Part shown: positions 9,589 to 19,455 of the stretch, piece by piece
How the letters are laid out: every line of letters begins with the position of its first letter
Position numbering within the stretch: the stretch's first letter is position 1
The notes under the pieces: generated by a model
The model's database searches: none
Seen by the model: only the letters and a program-made list of their open reading frames with translations
Told to the model about the DNA's origin: nothing
NCBI GenBank assembly: GCA_003427395.1
Contig: BFEA01000012.1
Span: 265,201 to 289,158, forward strand
Direction of reading: 5' to 3'
Length of the DNA stretch: 23,958 bases
Origin: Chara braunii
Taxonomy: Eukaryota; Streptophyta; Charophyceae; Charales; Characeae
Translations under genes and position numbers: made by a program

Positions 9589-9618
9589 AGGGCAGGCCGG
9601 TGTTCGGGCAGTTTCCCG

Positions 9619-9708
9619 CCTGAACATTCAAAAGCCGGCAGCCTATCTGGGCCGCCGATCTCCCCAGATCGACGATCCAGATAGGCCGCCGGTTTCTTAA
9701 CATTCGGG
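9619..9708. repeat. 32-bp imperfect inverted repeat with inner hairpin
   Basis: Arms 9619-9650 and 9677-9708 pair at about 25 of 32 positions, including a perfect core (cctatctgg / ccagatagg). The loop holds a second perfect stem, cgatct-cccc-agatcg (9656-9671). The words gttcgggcag and attcgggcag just outside the left arm and at the right arm's end are related direct repeats. The layout is like a small foldback or MITE-type element; target duplications were not seen. Confidence 0.7.
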
Positions 9709-9740
9709 CAGGCCTACCGGACCCGGTTGCTTATTTTATT

Positions 9741-9785
9741 GGGGCCGGGAGGCCTCCACGACCCGCATGGAGGCCTCCCGGCCCC
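9741..9785. repeat. Perfect 18-bp hairpin
   Basis: ggggccgggaggcctcca (9741-9758), a 9-nt loop and the exact reverse complement (9768-9785) form a perfect GC-rich inverted repeat. It is flanked by AT-rich words (ttattttatt on the left, tgaaaaattc on the right). It lies 33 bp from the previous inverted repeat. Confidence 0.9.
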
Positions 9786-9966
9786 TGAAAAATTCAAACC
9801 TATCCCCAGATCGCAATGCGTAAACGGGCACCCGGGGGGAACCGGCGCGGTCCACCGGCCGGTATGACCGGTCCGGTTCAGGTGGGGGGAGGAGGCCCTG
9901 GTGGGACCGGGTATGCAGCACTGTTCCTTCCTGTTTTTATACGGTCTTGTCCTCCTGGTTCTCAGT
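9786..9966. other. GC-rich stretch between hairpins and the TTC tract
   Basis: Contains further short palindromic words (ccaccggccggt, accggtccggt) and a second copy of the ccccagatcg word seen at 9662. No convincing coding signal on either strand. Confidence 0.3.
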
Positions 9967-9997
9967 TTTCTTCTTCTTCTTCTTCTTCTTCTTCTTC
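9967..9997. repeat. (TTC)n microsatellite
   Basis: About ten TTC/CTT units on the plus strand, the reverse complement of the GAA class at 9341. Confidence 0.95.
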
Positions 9998-10137
9998 CAC
10001 ATACACACCTGCAATAAACCTCTGACATACCAGCAAAACAGCTGCAACAAACCTGGTCAGACCCCCTGTCAAACCCCAAACCCTCTTGATTGCGGATTCA
10101 GGGTCCTCTGGGGGAGCGCAGCAAGACCCCACCTTTG

Positions 10138-10158
10138 AAAAAAAAAAAAAAAAAAAAA
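10138..10158 (+). repeat. 21-base A tract
   Basis: An uninterrupted A run on the plus strand. It could be the tail of a plus-strand retroposed sequence, but no body or flanking duplication is evident. Confidence 0.9.
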
Positions 10159-11023
10159 TTCCTGCTGAGTTTTCTTGTCGCCTGGGTTTGTCGGGTGGAC
10201 GCCCACCAGACCCGCCCAGCCGGGCGAGGTGGCCCACCCTAGCAATTTGACGTTTTTCTTTTCTTTTCCTTTTTCAGTTTTGGAAAAGCAGTTGCATTTT
10301 TTGCCTTTTTAGTTCTGGAAAACCAGCTAGGTGTTATTTTATTTCTTTCGTTCAGGTTGGAAAGACACGAAATACAACGCAGGCACGAAATACAACGCAG
10401 TACAAGGCTGATTTCGTGGAGTGTTGGGGGGGAGATAGGGAGCGTTTTTCAGAGTGGATGCAGGACAAGACTGATTTTCTGGCTTCTGTTCTACTATTCT
10501 ACCTTTGCGAGGCCTCAGCCCGCTCTGCGCATTTCAGGGCCTTTGATCCAGCATGGCCGCCCTAAGTGAAGGCGGCCCTGTAAAATCACATGAGGCCTGT
10601 TTTGTCCTTTCTTCGCAAAATGGGGCTCAGACAGTTACCCTGCGTCACTTCGTTGAATGGACCCAGGCCGTGGGTAACAGTATCTGGTCGAGGGCTTCTA
10701 GGCTCTTACTAAGTTCTCTAAAAACAGGCCCTGGGCCAGACACGAGGCACAAACTGCACACAGCACGCACGGCAGTTGGACATGCGTAAACCACCCGGGG
10801 CCCTGCGGAATATTCTGGCCTCAGGCCACTTGGGGCCTACCAGAAGCTTCTGGGCAGGGGCCCAGTGCAGCCAGGCAGCATGCAGCTGGCAGGCCCCTTC
10901 CATAAAGGAAAGTGTCTGCCTCTGCATTTGAGATTCGGGCGCTTGCTGCATGCTGCACCAGCGCTGCTGCACTATTTGCACGCAAGTGTTCACGCGCTCA
11001 AGGGCGAGCGAGGCATAGAGCAG
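10159..11023. other. Unassigned stretch, no gene seen
   Basis: About 860 bp without a recognisable gene. The composition is T-rich to about 10340 and mixed after that, with small inverted repeats: cgccc-agcc-gggcg near 10206, ggccgcc/ggcggcc near 10554-10576, gttaccc/gggtaac near 10633 and 10670. Overlapping open frames on both strands (10553-10789 plus, 10718-10993 minus) have no motif. It may include the 3' untranslated part of the candidate minus-strand gene at 11024-11447. Confidence 0.3.
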
Positions 11024-11447
11024 CTAGTCATAGCCAAGCTTGCCTGCCCATAGCTGGATGGTGCGCATGGTGGTCCTCGGGTCCACGTAGCATCTGTGTG
11101 GGGGATTGAGGTTGTGAGTGAAGCGTGCGACATACCTGGTGCTTGAGGCGAACGGCATTGTCCGAGATCTGCTCGTACTTCGGGAAGCTGTTGATGTCAG
11201 CAGCGGCATCGTAGATAGGCTAGATTGGATCTGCCATTCGTAGTCTGGGCGCTGAGCGCCAGATAGGGATTTAACATTGGTTCATTGTTGATGATGATGA
11301 GACTATTCCAACATTGCCATTTGTGAGCTTTTGCTGTGCTCTTATTTGGTGGAACTCGAGTTGCAATTCTGCTTTTGGTTCGAGGTCAAGGCTATCTGGT
11401 TTCATGTGTATGATGCTGCTTGGTTTCTGGATTTCACTATCGCTCAT
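11024..11447 (-). CDS. Candidate small multi-exon gene, unknown product
   Basis: Three minus-strand segments look coding. (1) An ATG at 11447 opens 58 codons starting MSDSEIQKPSSIIHMKPDS with an amphipathic stretch (LEPKAELQLEFHQIRAQQ). (2) 11219-11136 is exactly 84 nt, bordered by ..tag| and |gtatgt, and reads PIYDAAADINSFPKYEQI then SDNAVRLKHQ. (3) 11093-11024 follows a ccccacacag acceptor and contains, in one frame, YVDPRTTMRTIQLWAGKL ending in GYD and a stop. The joins are not clean: the 42-nt gap between 2 and 3 is short for an intron, and the nicest frame of segment 3 is one base out of phase with that acceptor. The donor of segment 1 is non-canonical. It may be a decayed gene or a wrong model. 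The family is not recognised. Confidence 0.3.
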
Positions 11448-11970
11448 TTTCCTTGCACCTGCGTGCAGGTCATAATGCTGATCATTGCCACGAAGATGGG
11501 GCCGCAATGAAAGACCCCAGCAAGGGTGCCAAATGGTGGATCTGCAGGGGGGGAAAAAAAAATAATGCTTCCGCACATGACAGGATGGGGGAGCAGACCA
11601 CTCCGCACACTTCGCATGCGAAACCGCATCAGACGAGAGATGGCCGCACCAAACAGCGCACAGCCCTGTGTGGTCCTATATGGTACGGGTATGGGCCTGT
11701 ACAGCTGACGGGGAGATTCTGGACCGGACCCTGTACAGCGCACGGAGAGGTCCCGGCGCGTGGTGCAGTTGCAGGTATGCTGAGATGCTACTTCAAAATC
11801 ATACTCTCAGAATTTATAAACACTGAAATTGTAAATTTGTAAATCAATTCCTTATTTCAATTGTTTTTTTGGCGTCCCATTTAGTTTTACGGAGCCATAC
11901 TACACACTGTGGGGCAGGGAGCCCATGCGCAGATGCGGAAATACATGCAAGCACACGGCGTGTGGGAAAT
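11448..11970. other. Left flank of the retroelement, no gene seen
   Basis: No gene is recognised. A segment at about 11679-11800 resembles 20836-20940 on the right side of the retroelement in the same orientation (shared words tggtacgg-gcatggg and ggcgc..ggtgc.gttgca.gtatg). Both flanks therefore carry copies of one diverged repeat family. Confidence 0.35.
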
Positions 11971-11976
11971 CACACA

Positions 11977-13007
11977 TGTTATGAATTTGGTTGTCTGTCG
12001 ATTTTCATCAACAATCCCACACAGACAATCTCACACACGCCCATACATGCATAAGAAGAAGGGGAGAGGAGACGGAGTATACACTGCACACAGACAGGGT
12101 AGGCAACGGAAAACCGCTTTGCACAGGTGTGGAGATAAGTTAGATAACACAGTGTTTCTCACTCTCTGACAGTACTCCCAACAACCAATCATAAGAAGAC
12201 ACCTGCGAGGATAACAAAAGAACAGTCCAAGATTGAGCCGATCTGAACCAATTATTGTTACAGAGTTTGTCTCAGTATCTCGCCACTCACAGAACCACAC
12301 ACTCCACTCACTAGACTACACCCAGTCAGTAGCGCTACACAATGTGAGCCTCCCAGAGGCCTGCGCCAACCGCCCAGATGAAGAACAGGACCTGCAATGT
12401 AATCCTCAGTGCCGATGAGCCACTCTGACGAAGAAATCTGCAGCTATGGCTGCAGCGCCACTGTAGAAGCCACACACAATCTCAGAGGAAGATGCAGCAA
12501 CAGTGGTCCACCCACAAACACAATGTAGAGCCTCAGAATAGCCCAGCCGATCACAAGCACCCTCAAGGGTGGATGCTCAGAGGACGCCCCAGCTATGGCG
12601 AGCTCCAGAAGGCTGGCTATGGCTGCCGTCCACGACGAGGGTCTCAGGATGCTGCCTGTAGACAATCGGCTCCACCGTACTTATGTGGCTCAGCACACTG
12701 CCACACGAAAATGAACAGCCAGAAGTCCTAACACTAGCGACGCAGTTCTATTAATAGACTAGCCTAGACCTCGAAATGGACTGGACCGACCGTTACCGTT
12801 TCAGTTTGGGCCTCTAGGGCCTGTACCTACCCGGCTATAGGCTCTCATGCTGTGGGCCTCGGCCATAGGGCCTCCCGTCCTAGTGATAGCCCGGGCCTGC
12901 TATTCGCAGTGCGGTCTAAGGGAACCGTGGGCCTATAATTTTCCAGAAATTACAGATATGTCCCTCACGAATTTCCCTCAGCACTGAACTCTCGGTTAGT
13001 CCCTGCA
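11977..13007 (-). repeat. 3' LTR (left copy)
   Basis: Direct repeat partner of 19456-20479. Read on the minus strand it begins TGCAGGGACTAACC and ends ATTCATAACA, giving the usual TG...CA ends. It contains an 8-bp stretch (around gataagttagataac, near 12135) absent from the other copy. Open frames on both strands inside it (for example 12233-12418 and 12492-12731 plus, 12444-12665 minus) are matched in the other LTR only because the LTRs are copies; none is a recognised gene. Confidence 0.93.
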
Positions 13008-13276
13008 TCTCAGCTGCTTATCTTCATTCCAGCTGATGCATACCCAGACCGGGCCCCGCAGTTTGGTCCACCGATCTCTGGCAAGGGATATGACATGGAG
13101 TCCATGAGGACGAGTAGGGCACTGGCCCCGACTGACAGTATCTTGTGAAGTTCTGTTTCCAGCCTCATACCGAGGATAGGTGGTTCACCAGGAAAGAACT
13201 TCTCAAGACAGCAAAGTTTGTAGTTCTGCGTTACGAGGCGGCTCAGAAGGGTTCATTTCCTCGCCGGTCTCCTCGT
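13008..13276. other. Segment between integrase stop and 3' LTR; no clean polypurine tract
   Basis: Read in the element's direction (minus), the bases just before the 3' LTR are gataagcagctgaga, purine-rich but interrupted by c and t, so a canonical polypurine tract is not evident. The segment carries a plus-strand coding fragment (next entry). A plus-strand run FIPADAYPDRAPQFGPP is open at about 13026-13080 but no family is recognised. Confidence 0.5.
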
Positions 13277-13289
13277 TTACACTCCTAGC
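13168..13289 (+). pseudogene. Captured gene fragment, Nudix-like C-terminal motif
   Basis: On the strand opposite to the retroelement genes, the frame from about 13171 reads EDRWFTRKELLKT, then AKFVVLRYEAAQKG, and stops at 13287. It follows an acceptor-like ttccag (about 13159). This is clearly related to EDRWFSREELLKTSPQIVHQ at the right end of the window (23588-23837, minus). Over the first 13 codons most differences are at third positions, the pattern of two genes that diverged under protein constraint. The match is about 25 codons long. The fragment is missing from normal Gypsy pol and its stop overlaps the integrase end. It looks like a piece of a host gene acquired by, or inserted into, the element. 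Confidence 0.5.
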
Positions 13290-14473
13290 TCGGAGGTCCT
13301 CGCTCCCAGGGGGGGTAAGCCTGCAATGACTTGCTTGTTTTGACTGTCGAGATCTGACTGCGAGGCTGTACAGTTACAGCAGTAGGTTGGATTCGTAATT
13401 TTGTTTGTGGCATGGAAGACTGGATAGGTCTGTAGATGCAATGGGACGTCGAGAACGTACGACGGCCCAAAGGGATCGGAGCCCACTGTATCTAAGACCT
13501 GCCATAGACCTAGGTATCGTGGCAACAGCTTGGGAGAAATGTCCTCTTCCCTCGACAACTCTGAACTGGCTACCCAGACGTGGTCGCCAGTACGAATGGG
13601 GGAAGGACGCCGGTGGCGAATAGCTTGTTCAATCATGGCCTTTTGGGCCTTGAACAAGTTCGTCCATGCCCTTTCCACATCGACTCTGTAGTGTCTGGCA
13701 AACTCAACAGTGCCTGGAGTTAGATCAGACTTAGCCTTATTGATGATGTCATCAAGAGGTTATCGCGGTTCACGTCCCCAATGTAAACGATATGGGTTGA
13801 ACCTAGTTGAGGAGTGGATAGAGGTATTGTAGACAAGCTATGCACGAGCCAGGTGGAGATCCCAATCCTGCTGATCGAGAGAAATGATAGGACGCAGCAA
13901 CTGAAACAGGACTTGGTTCATCACTTCAGCCTGACCATAGGCTTCATGATGACGACCAGAACTCGTGTCTAATCGTGAATGCAGGTAGTCCTTGCAGCAG
14001 GACTGCCACTCATTGTTGCAGAATCGTGGATCATTATCACTGACTATAAAAATGGGCGGCCCATGGTGAGTGACCCACCTCTCTGAAAACGTTGATCTCA
14101 CAGCGGGAATCCTAGCTTCCTCTGGCAAGGGGATGAACTCTGCGCACTTAGAGAACCTGTCAACACAGACCATTACCTTACACATGCCCCGAGGGGTGGT
14201 CTTGCCTAGATCTGTAAAGTCTATAGACACAGATTCAGCAAGACCATCAGGTATGGGTAAGGGTTTGAGCAGCCCCAGAGGAGGTCTACGCTTGACCTTG
14301 TTTCTCTGGCAAAGCTCACATGTTTCAATATAGTGCAGCAGGTCACTCCGCATCTCCTTCAAGAAAAAGCGTTGCGATAAGGATGCATATGACTTCAGGT
14401 ACCCAAAATGACCGCGTGCATCACGACACTCTGACATCAGTAGAGTTCTAAGTCGCTGGTCCTGGGAATGCAC
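13277..14473 (-). pseudogene. Integrase (broken), part of pol
   Basis: Integrase inserts the element cDNA into the chromosome. The 211-codon open part (14473-13838) has the zinc-binding region GHFGYLKSYASLSQRFFLKE...CELCQRNK, in which the first His of the usual HHCC pattern appears to be lost (CRDARGHFG). The catalytic triad is visible as SIDFTDL, SDNDPRF and GQAEVMNQVL, so D, D and E are retained. A stop at 13838 separates it from the tail (13678-13277), which continues from QKAMIEQA through GDHVWVASSEL to the GPY/F-like module (LLPRYLGLWQVLDTVG...PFGPSYVLDVP). Between them a frame related to family members (conserved HSSTRFNPY) is broken by stops. No chromodomain follows. Confidence 0.88.
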
Positions 14474-15060
14474 AAGCGCTCCTCACCATTGCTGTAAGTA
14501 TATAGCAGGCTTGAGCTCAGGACATAGCCTGGTCAGAGTTGGCATCTGCTTGCAGAGTCCTGACTATGGGTCCATAAGTCGTGTCCTGAGGCAGTAAGCG
14601 GGCAATGGTCTGACGGGTCTCCTCTCCAAAGGAGTGAGTAGAGGAGATCAACACAAAAGTGTTAGGCCTACGAGAGAGGGCATCTGCTATTTTATTGTAG
14701 CAGCCCTTCTTATGTTTCAGTTCAAAGTCGAACAGATCAATGAACTAAATGTAGTGTGCTAACTTATCATTCAACTCTCCCCGGGACTTCATCCACCGCA
14801 AAGTGGAATGACCTGAAAAGATCTTAAAGTGCTTCCAATGCTTTAGCGCGCATACCAGAGCATACAACTTTTTCTCATAGGTAGAATCCTGCAGCTTTTG
14901 GGTCTTGATCTTCTTGCTCATGAACTCAATAGGCTGCAGATCAGTCCCATCATCCTGCTGAAGAACTGTCCCAATGCCATACTGACTAGTATCAGTGGTC
15001 AGGATAAATGGCAAAGTGGGGTCAGGTAACTTCAGCACCGGTGCACGAGTCAAGGCCTTC
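14474..15060 (-). pseudogene. RNase H domain (broken), part of pol
   Basis: RNase H removes the RNA strand during reverse transcription. The main open stretch 15053-14745 shows FILTTDTSQYGIGTVLQQDD (catalytic Asp in TTDTS) and YEKKLYALVCALKHWKHF, both typical of Ty3/Gypsy RNase H. It ends at a stop just after LNDKLAHYI. The same frame resumes beyond the stop with FELKHKKGCYNKIADALSRR, the ADALSRR signature at the end of the domain. Upstream it is cut from RT by the stop at 15061. Confidence 0.88.
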
Positions 15061-15904
15061 TTAATTCATGTGAAGGCCATCTGACAGGGAAGGGACAAAA
15101 GAAAAGGAGTGTCTTTCTTTGTTAGGTTGGTCAGTGGTGCAACCACTGCAGAAAAGTTCCTGACAAACTTTCTGTAGTATGAGGCCAAACCCATGAAGGA
15201 CCGTACATACCTCACTGTCTGTGTTTGAGGCCAATCTTGAATAGCCACAATCTTGTCGGTTTAAGGGGCCAGACCATCTCCAGAGATTACATGACCGAGG
15301 TAGATGACAGAGGGAACTCCAAAAAAGGACCTCTCTGTTAATATTGTACTGGCTGTCACGTAACGCCTGAAGAACCAGAGCTAGGTGCTCCGCATGTTTC
15401 CTGGCAGTTCGGCTGAATACCAGAATATCATCTAGGTAGACAACCATGAACTTGTCCAGGTAAAGCATGGATATGCGGTGCATCTCAATGTGGAAAGTGC
15501 CCGGGGTATTGCAAAGTCCAAATGGCATCAGGCTGTCTCGTGGACATCCTCCTTTGCCATCTCAATCTGGTGGTAGCCAGATTTGAGGTCAAATGTGCAG
15601 CCCTGCGCCATATCTAGAAGGTCATCAATACGAGGGAGATGCTCTGTACTCTTCCTCGTGATTTTGTTCAGACCCCTCTAGTCTATGCACATTTTGAATT
15701 CTCCATTCCCTTTGGGGACAAAGAGAACAGGCGCACCAAACTCATATGTGCTAGGTCTAATCCAACCTTTGCTGGTAAGGGTCTCAAGCTGCTTTCTGAG
15801 CTCTTCAAGCTCAGCAGGGGACATCCTGTAGATGCGGCTCTTTGGAGGGACCACTCAAGGCAACAACTCGATGAGATGTTTGGTTGGCCGGTGAGGTAAC
15901 CCAA
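15061..15904 (-). pseudogene. Reverse transcriptase (broken), part of pol
   Basis: Copies element RNA into DNA. Motifs run in the expected order: RMSPAELEELRKQLE, GWIRPSTYEFGAPVLFVPKG, GEFKMCID, a premature stop where family members have Tyr (minus-strand TAG at 15680-15678), LPRIDDLLDMAQGCTFDLKS, GYHQIEMAKEDVHETA, MPFGLCNTPGTF (15528), VVYLDDILVFS (about 15438-15410, catalytic DD intact) and then FMGLASYYRKFV in another frame (15248-15066). About a dozen residues usually present between the DVHETA and MPFGL motifs are absent, so a small deletion has occurred. A frameshift lies near 15340. The enzyme would not be functional. Confidence 0.9.
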
Positions 15905-15941
15905 CAGGCTCCTGCATCAGATCAGCATACTGGTCCACAAC

Positions 15942-16470
15942 CTATTGGACTTCAAGAGGACAGGGAACAACTACAAAGTCTGTTTGCTTGACAAGTGCCA
16001 AGAACAGACGACCATGATCGTACTGGCGGGAGAGAGTATAAAACTCCCTCGCTCGTAAACAGTAGCAAGAGGTCTTGGGGTGTTGTTCAACAGCAATCAT
16101 GCATGGCTGATACACCCCCTGCACATTGGGGAGTTCAACCTTAGGGATCAGCCAGTCGATCCTAGGGTTGGCTGCCCGTAGCCACTGCATAGAGAACACC
16201 AAATCAAAGGGAAGATCAGGGAAAATTGTTGACTTCTCCAACAATATCAAAGGTAACAGGGATAACCCTGACCTTCTCCCTGATGGTGATGGTAATGGAG
16301 TCCCCTATCCGGACCTGCAATGGTTGCTGCAGTGTCTCTACCTTTCTTCACTGCATGAGGTGACATAAAGTTTCGGGTAGCTCCACAATCCAGCAGACCT
16401 TTGATTCTGGTGTGGTTGATCAGGGGTTGAAGTAGGATGAGTTCAAATTGGTTTTCCTTTGTTCCTTCAG
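15942..16470 (-). pseudogene. Aspartic protease region (broken), part of pol
   Basis: Processes the Gag-Pol polyprotein. The active-site motif reads GLLDCGATRNFMSPHAVKK (about 16400-16345), where Cys replaces the Ser/Thr usual in D-S/T-G but the catalytic Asp is kept; this DCGA variant is remembered from plant Gypsy elements. Two frame changes follow: IGDSITITIREKVRVIPV is in a second frame, and FPDLPFDLVFSMQWLRAANP (open frame 16250-15942) in a third. The last matches the (D)xxLGMDWL-type segment that links protease to RT in this family. Confidence 0.8.
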
Positions 16471-16664
16471 TTGAAGGAAGAGGGAAGCAAACACTTGAGC
16501 CTCATGCTCCTCCAGTTCCTGATCTGGGTTAGGATCCTGATAACAAAAGGATGCTGCCCGCACAGCTCCAAGACAAGGCCTATCTACTGAAGCAGTTGCA
16601 GATTCACCTTCAGCGGAAGATGCATTTGCAGCACTAGGGGGAGCTGGCTGCCCCTAGGGCTGCT

Positions 16665-17981
16665 TCAATTTTTTGGCTGTGACCCAAGGCCTGACATGTA
16701 AGGGCAATGCTTCAAATAGCGTTGTCCCTCACATCGCGGGCAGACCCCCCTATCCTTCCTCCATCTCCACACCCCTTCCTGGATCCTGAGATCATGCCAG
16801 GGAAGGGTGGAAGGGTTCAGGGGGTCAGCTGGCATGCGGACGTCTCTTGGCAGGTTAGGCCTCCAGGTTGGGGTAAAAGGACGACGTCCCTTGTCCTTCC
16901 CCTTGCTACTGGTTGAGGTTGTGCTGGATAGGGTTTTCCTCTGCAAAACCGCCAGTACAGCCTCAGTCAGAGCCGCAGCAACTTCTGTATCAGCAGGTGA
17001 TTCAGTCCCACCCAGTGGTGTAACAGCCTGGAAATCTGAATCACTTGCTGATCCAGAACCCACATGAGCAAAAGCAGCCTTTCCCTTTTTCCCACCACGA
17101 GGGAAGGCTCTCTTCCTCCTATCAGAAGAGGGGGTCTGGACATTGAGTTTTGCCTCCATATTTAGTGTTGCGCGGCCAAAGGACCTCCAGTCCTTATGCC
17201 CAGAGCTATATAGGGCTGCAGCGATCTTCTCAGGCGCTGCCCTGCAAAAGTTAGTCAGCAAATCATCAGTAGACACGACTAACCCAAGGGTGGAGGTGAG
17301 TTGCTCCAATTCTGCAAACAAGGAGTGAAGGGATCCTGAGTACCGCTGTTGTCCCAAGTGAGCAATCCTGTCAGCAGCCTTTCGAGCTCGCTCCTTGTCT
17401 GCAAATCTGTCCTCCAGGGACTGCAGAAGCCCGTCCACTCCCAACCCAAAAGCCCAGTCTTCCAGCCTCTTGTTCTCGCTGTTGGAGGTGGAGGTGGCCC
17501 ACTTCAGAGAGAGGGGCCCTCCAACAAACCCAAGACAGTAGAGACCTTTGTCTCTTTAGCACAGGTGAAGCCTCTCAGGTAGGCTCTTGCACCAGCGGCC
17601 CAGTTCCTAACATCCACTTTGGGATCATCTCCTCTGAACTTGCTGGGGGCTGGGATCTTGGGAAAGATCCGCCGGTCACCGGCTGCGGATACTTATTTAC
17701 TCTGCCAGATACTTATTTACTTCTGAGGTCCGGCCATCTTTCTCTATCCGGGCCAGCTGCTCCAACAAATACGTACTACCGAACGCAACTGTTGCAGCTT
17801 CCATCTCCGCTGCCTCCTGCCTCCCTAACTCTGCCAGCAGGTCCAATTGCTGCTGCAGCTTCTCCTTCATCTCCTTGACACGTTGCTGGGTCACAGTCAT
17901 CGGAGGAGGGGGATGGGAGGACTGCGACTCCACCTTCACCACTTGACCCTGTGGCTGCGACTCCGCACCCTTCTCAGACAT
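16665..17981 (-). pseudogene. gag (broken)
   Basis: Structural protein of the virus-like particle. The likely start is the ATG at 17981 (MSEKGAESQPQGQ); an in-frame ATG at 17999 would add six residues. The N-terminus has a Gln/Lys/Glu-rich coiled-coil-like helix (VKEMKEKLQQQLDLLAELG). A 20-bp tandem duplication (copies of gatacttatttact at 17688 and 17708) puts the frame out and introduces the stop at 17697. The capsid-like part resumes in another frame (FPKIPAPSKFRGDDPKVDV) and shifts again near 17515 before the long open part 17444-16665 (SLEDRFADKERARKAAD...APEKIAAALYSSG). The end has a Cys/His cluster, CPRCEGQRYLKHCP, an atypical zinc knuckle (CX2CX7HC rather than CX2CX4HX4C). pol is in a different frame. 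Confidence 0.88.
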
Positions 17982-19441
17982 TTTCCCACAAACAATCAAT
18001 GAGTTAGCAGAACAGCAATCACAGAGTATGCAGCGATTCTCAGACTTCCTTCAGACACAGAGAACGCTGCTACCCCTGACACAATAGTAGGTTGGTGAAT
18101 GGGCAGCAGGCGATTTGGGTTAGAAGCCTTCTCTGGAGGCCAGGAGTCAAACAGACACAGTCCAGCAAAATCACACTCACAATTTCCTTTTGACTGACCC
18201 TGGACCACACTAGAATTAGTACAATCAATTCTAGACTTTCTAGAGAGGTCACTAGTATTCCTGTGCCCACTAGGAAGCAAGAGCAACCAGTAGGAGAGAT
18301 GGAAAAGGTAAGTACAGACAAGGGCAGATCAACAAGACACAACGATTAAGTCAGTAGACCTCTACCCAAACTCAGACTCACATTTCGTCACTGATGACTT
18401 TGGCGGCCATACCCAGGGTATGGCAGATCACAGTTTTCACTGTATCTGCTCAAATCCTGCAACAACAGAATTGCGCTTCACTAGAAACAGACAAAATTGT
18501 AATTATCACTGACCCTAGGCAGCACAGGCTATAGACAGACTCAGCGCAACATTACGATTCACAGTATCACTACTTTTCCAAGGCAAAATTCACAATTTGA
18601 GCATACAGTATCTAGCGCAATATTGCCAGGCAGTCACAAAACAATTTTGAGTCAGAAAGAGTCAGCAGATGGAGAGAGATGAGAAACTGAAGATGGGGAA
18701 GAAGATGGCTATGGCTGTCATGTAGTCAGACAGACCTATTTTTGGACGTAGATTGACAGATAGCCCATCAAATTTAACTATACTAACACTAAATAAATCG
18801 CTATACTGAGTTCTTCGCGGAACATACTCACTTCAAAAAATTGTTACAGATGAGGGTGAAACTCTGGCTATGGCAAACAATATGCACCCTTCTCGCCACT
18901 TTCTTCTAGAGACTGCTCCTCCAATCTCCACGCACAGAAACTCACCAAACTTGTTGAACTTGGGGAAGACACTGAGGCGCTTCAATCCCCTGTACTAGAT
19001 GCACTGAATCTAGTCAAGTGGCGACGTGACAGTCAGGAGAAGATAAATCGTCACTTTCTCCCTGGTCCGTTGACACTGAAATGGCCCCAAATGGGATCAA
19101 CACAGTGCAGGGTTGACTCTGACAGTCAATCCTAGTCAGTGCTACCCTGTGATGAAGCCGCCACTCAGTTCCTCAGGGTCCTCAGGGGTATTTTGCCACT
19201 CAGAGCCAAATTGCGATTTTGGCGATATGCCCTGTACTCGCCACTCCAGCTCAAGCGCTCTAGCAGATCCTGCGCTTGATCAGTCCGATCACTGATCTCC
19301 TGAATTCACTGCCTGTCTCTCTTCTTCTCGCCTGCTTCAGTCCTGAAGAAGAAGAACCGCAATGGAACTCTCTCCAGAAGAACCCCAAAAGAAGAAGATG
19401 CCCCAATTGCGCTCAACTCTCAGAACGTCAGTTCCTATCTC
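17982..19441 (-). other. Long leader between primer-binding site and gag
   Basis: About 1.45 kb with no recognisable protein on either strand; open frames of 96 and 90 codons (18286-17996 and 18342-18070, minus) lack motifs. The words agcgcaa(c/t)att and cacagtatc/cagtatct recur at about 18545-18620. In the element's direction this is transcribed leader RNA, where packaging and dimerisation signals would be expected, but none can be identified by eye. Confidence 0.55.
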
Positions 19442-19453
19442 GCTCTGATACCA
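19442..19453 (-). promoter_or_regulatory. Primer-binding site for initiator Met tRNA
   Basis: Read on the minus strand, TGGTATCAGAGC begins two bases after the 5' LTR end (...ATAACA GT). This is the standard complement of the 3' end of plant initiator-methionine tRNA, used to prime minus-strand DNA synthesis. It fixes the element's orientation and the inner LTR border. Confidence 0.93.
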
Positions 19454-19455
19454 AC

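Noticed and set aside
12233-12731. LTR open frames on both strands that are conserved in the second LTR (19705-20203)
   Set aside because: Conservation follows from LTR duplication; frames are open on both strands with no motif, so there is no evidence of selection on a protein.
13026-13122. Plus-strand frame FIPADAYPDRAPQF... as the upstream part of the captured Nudix-like fragment
   Set aside because: It stops before the fragment, shows no similarity to the corresponding part of the exon at 23588-23837, and could be chance or an intron.
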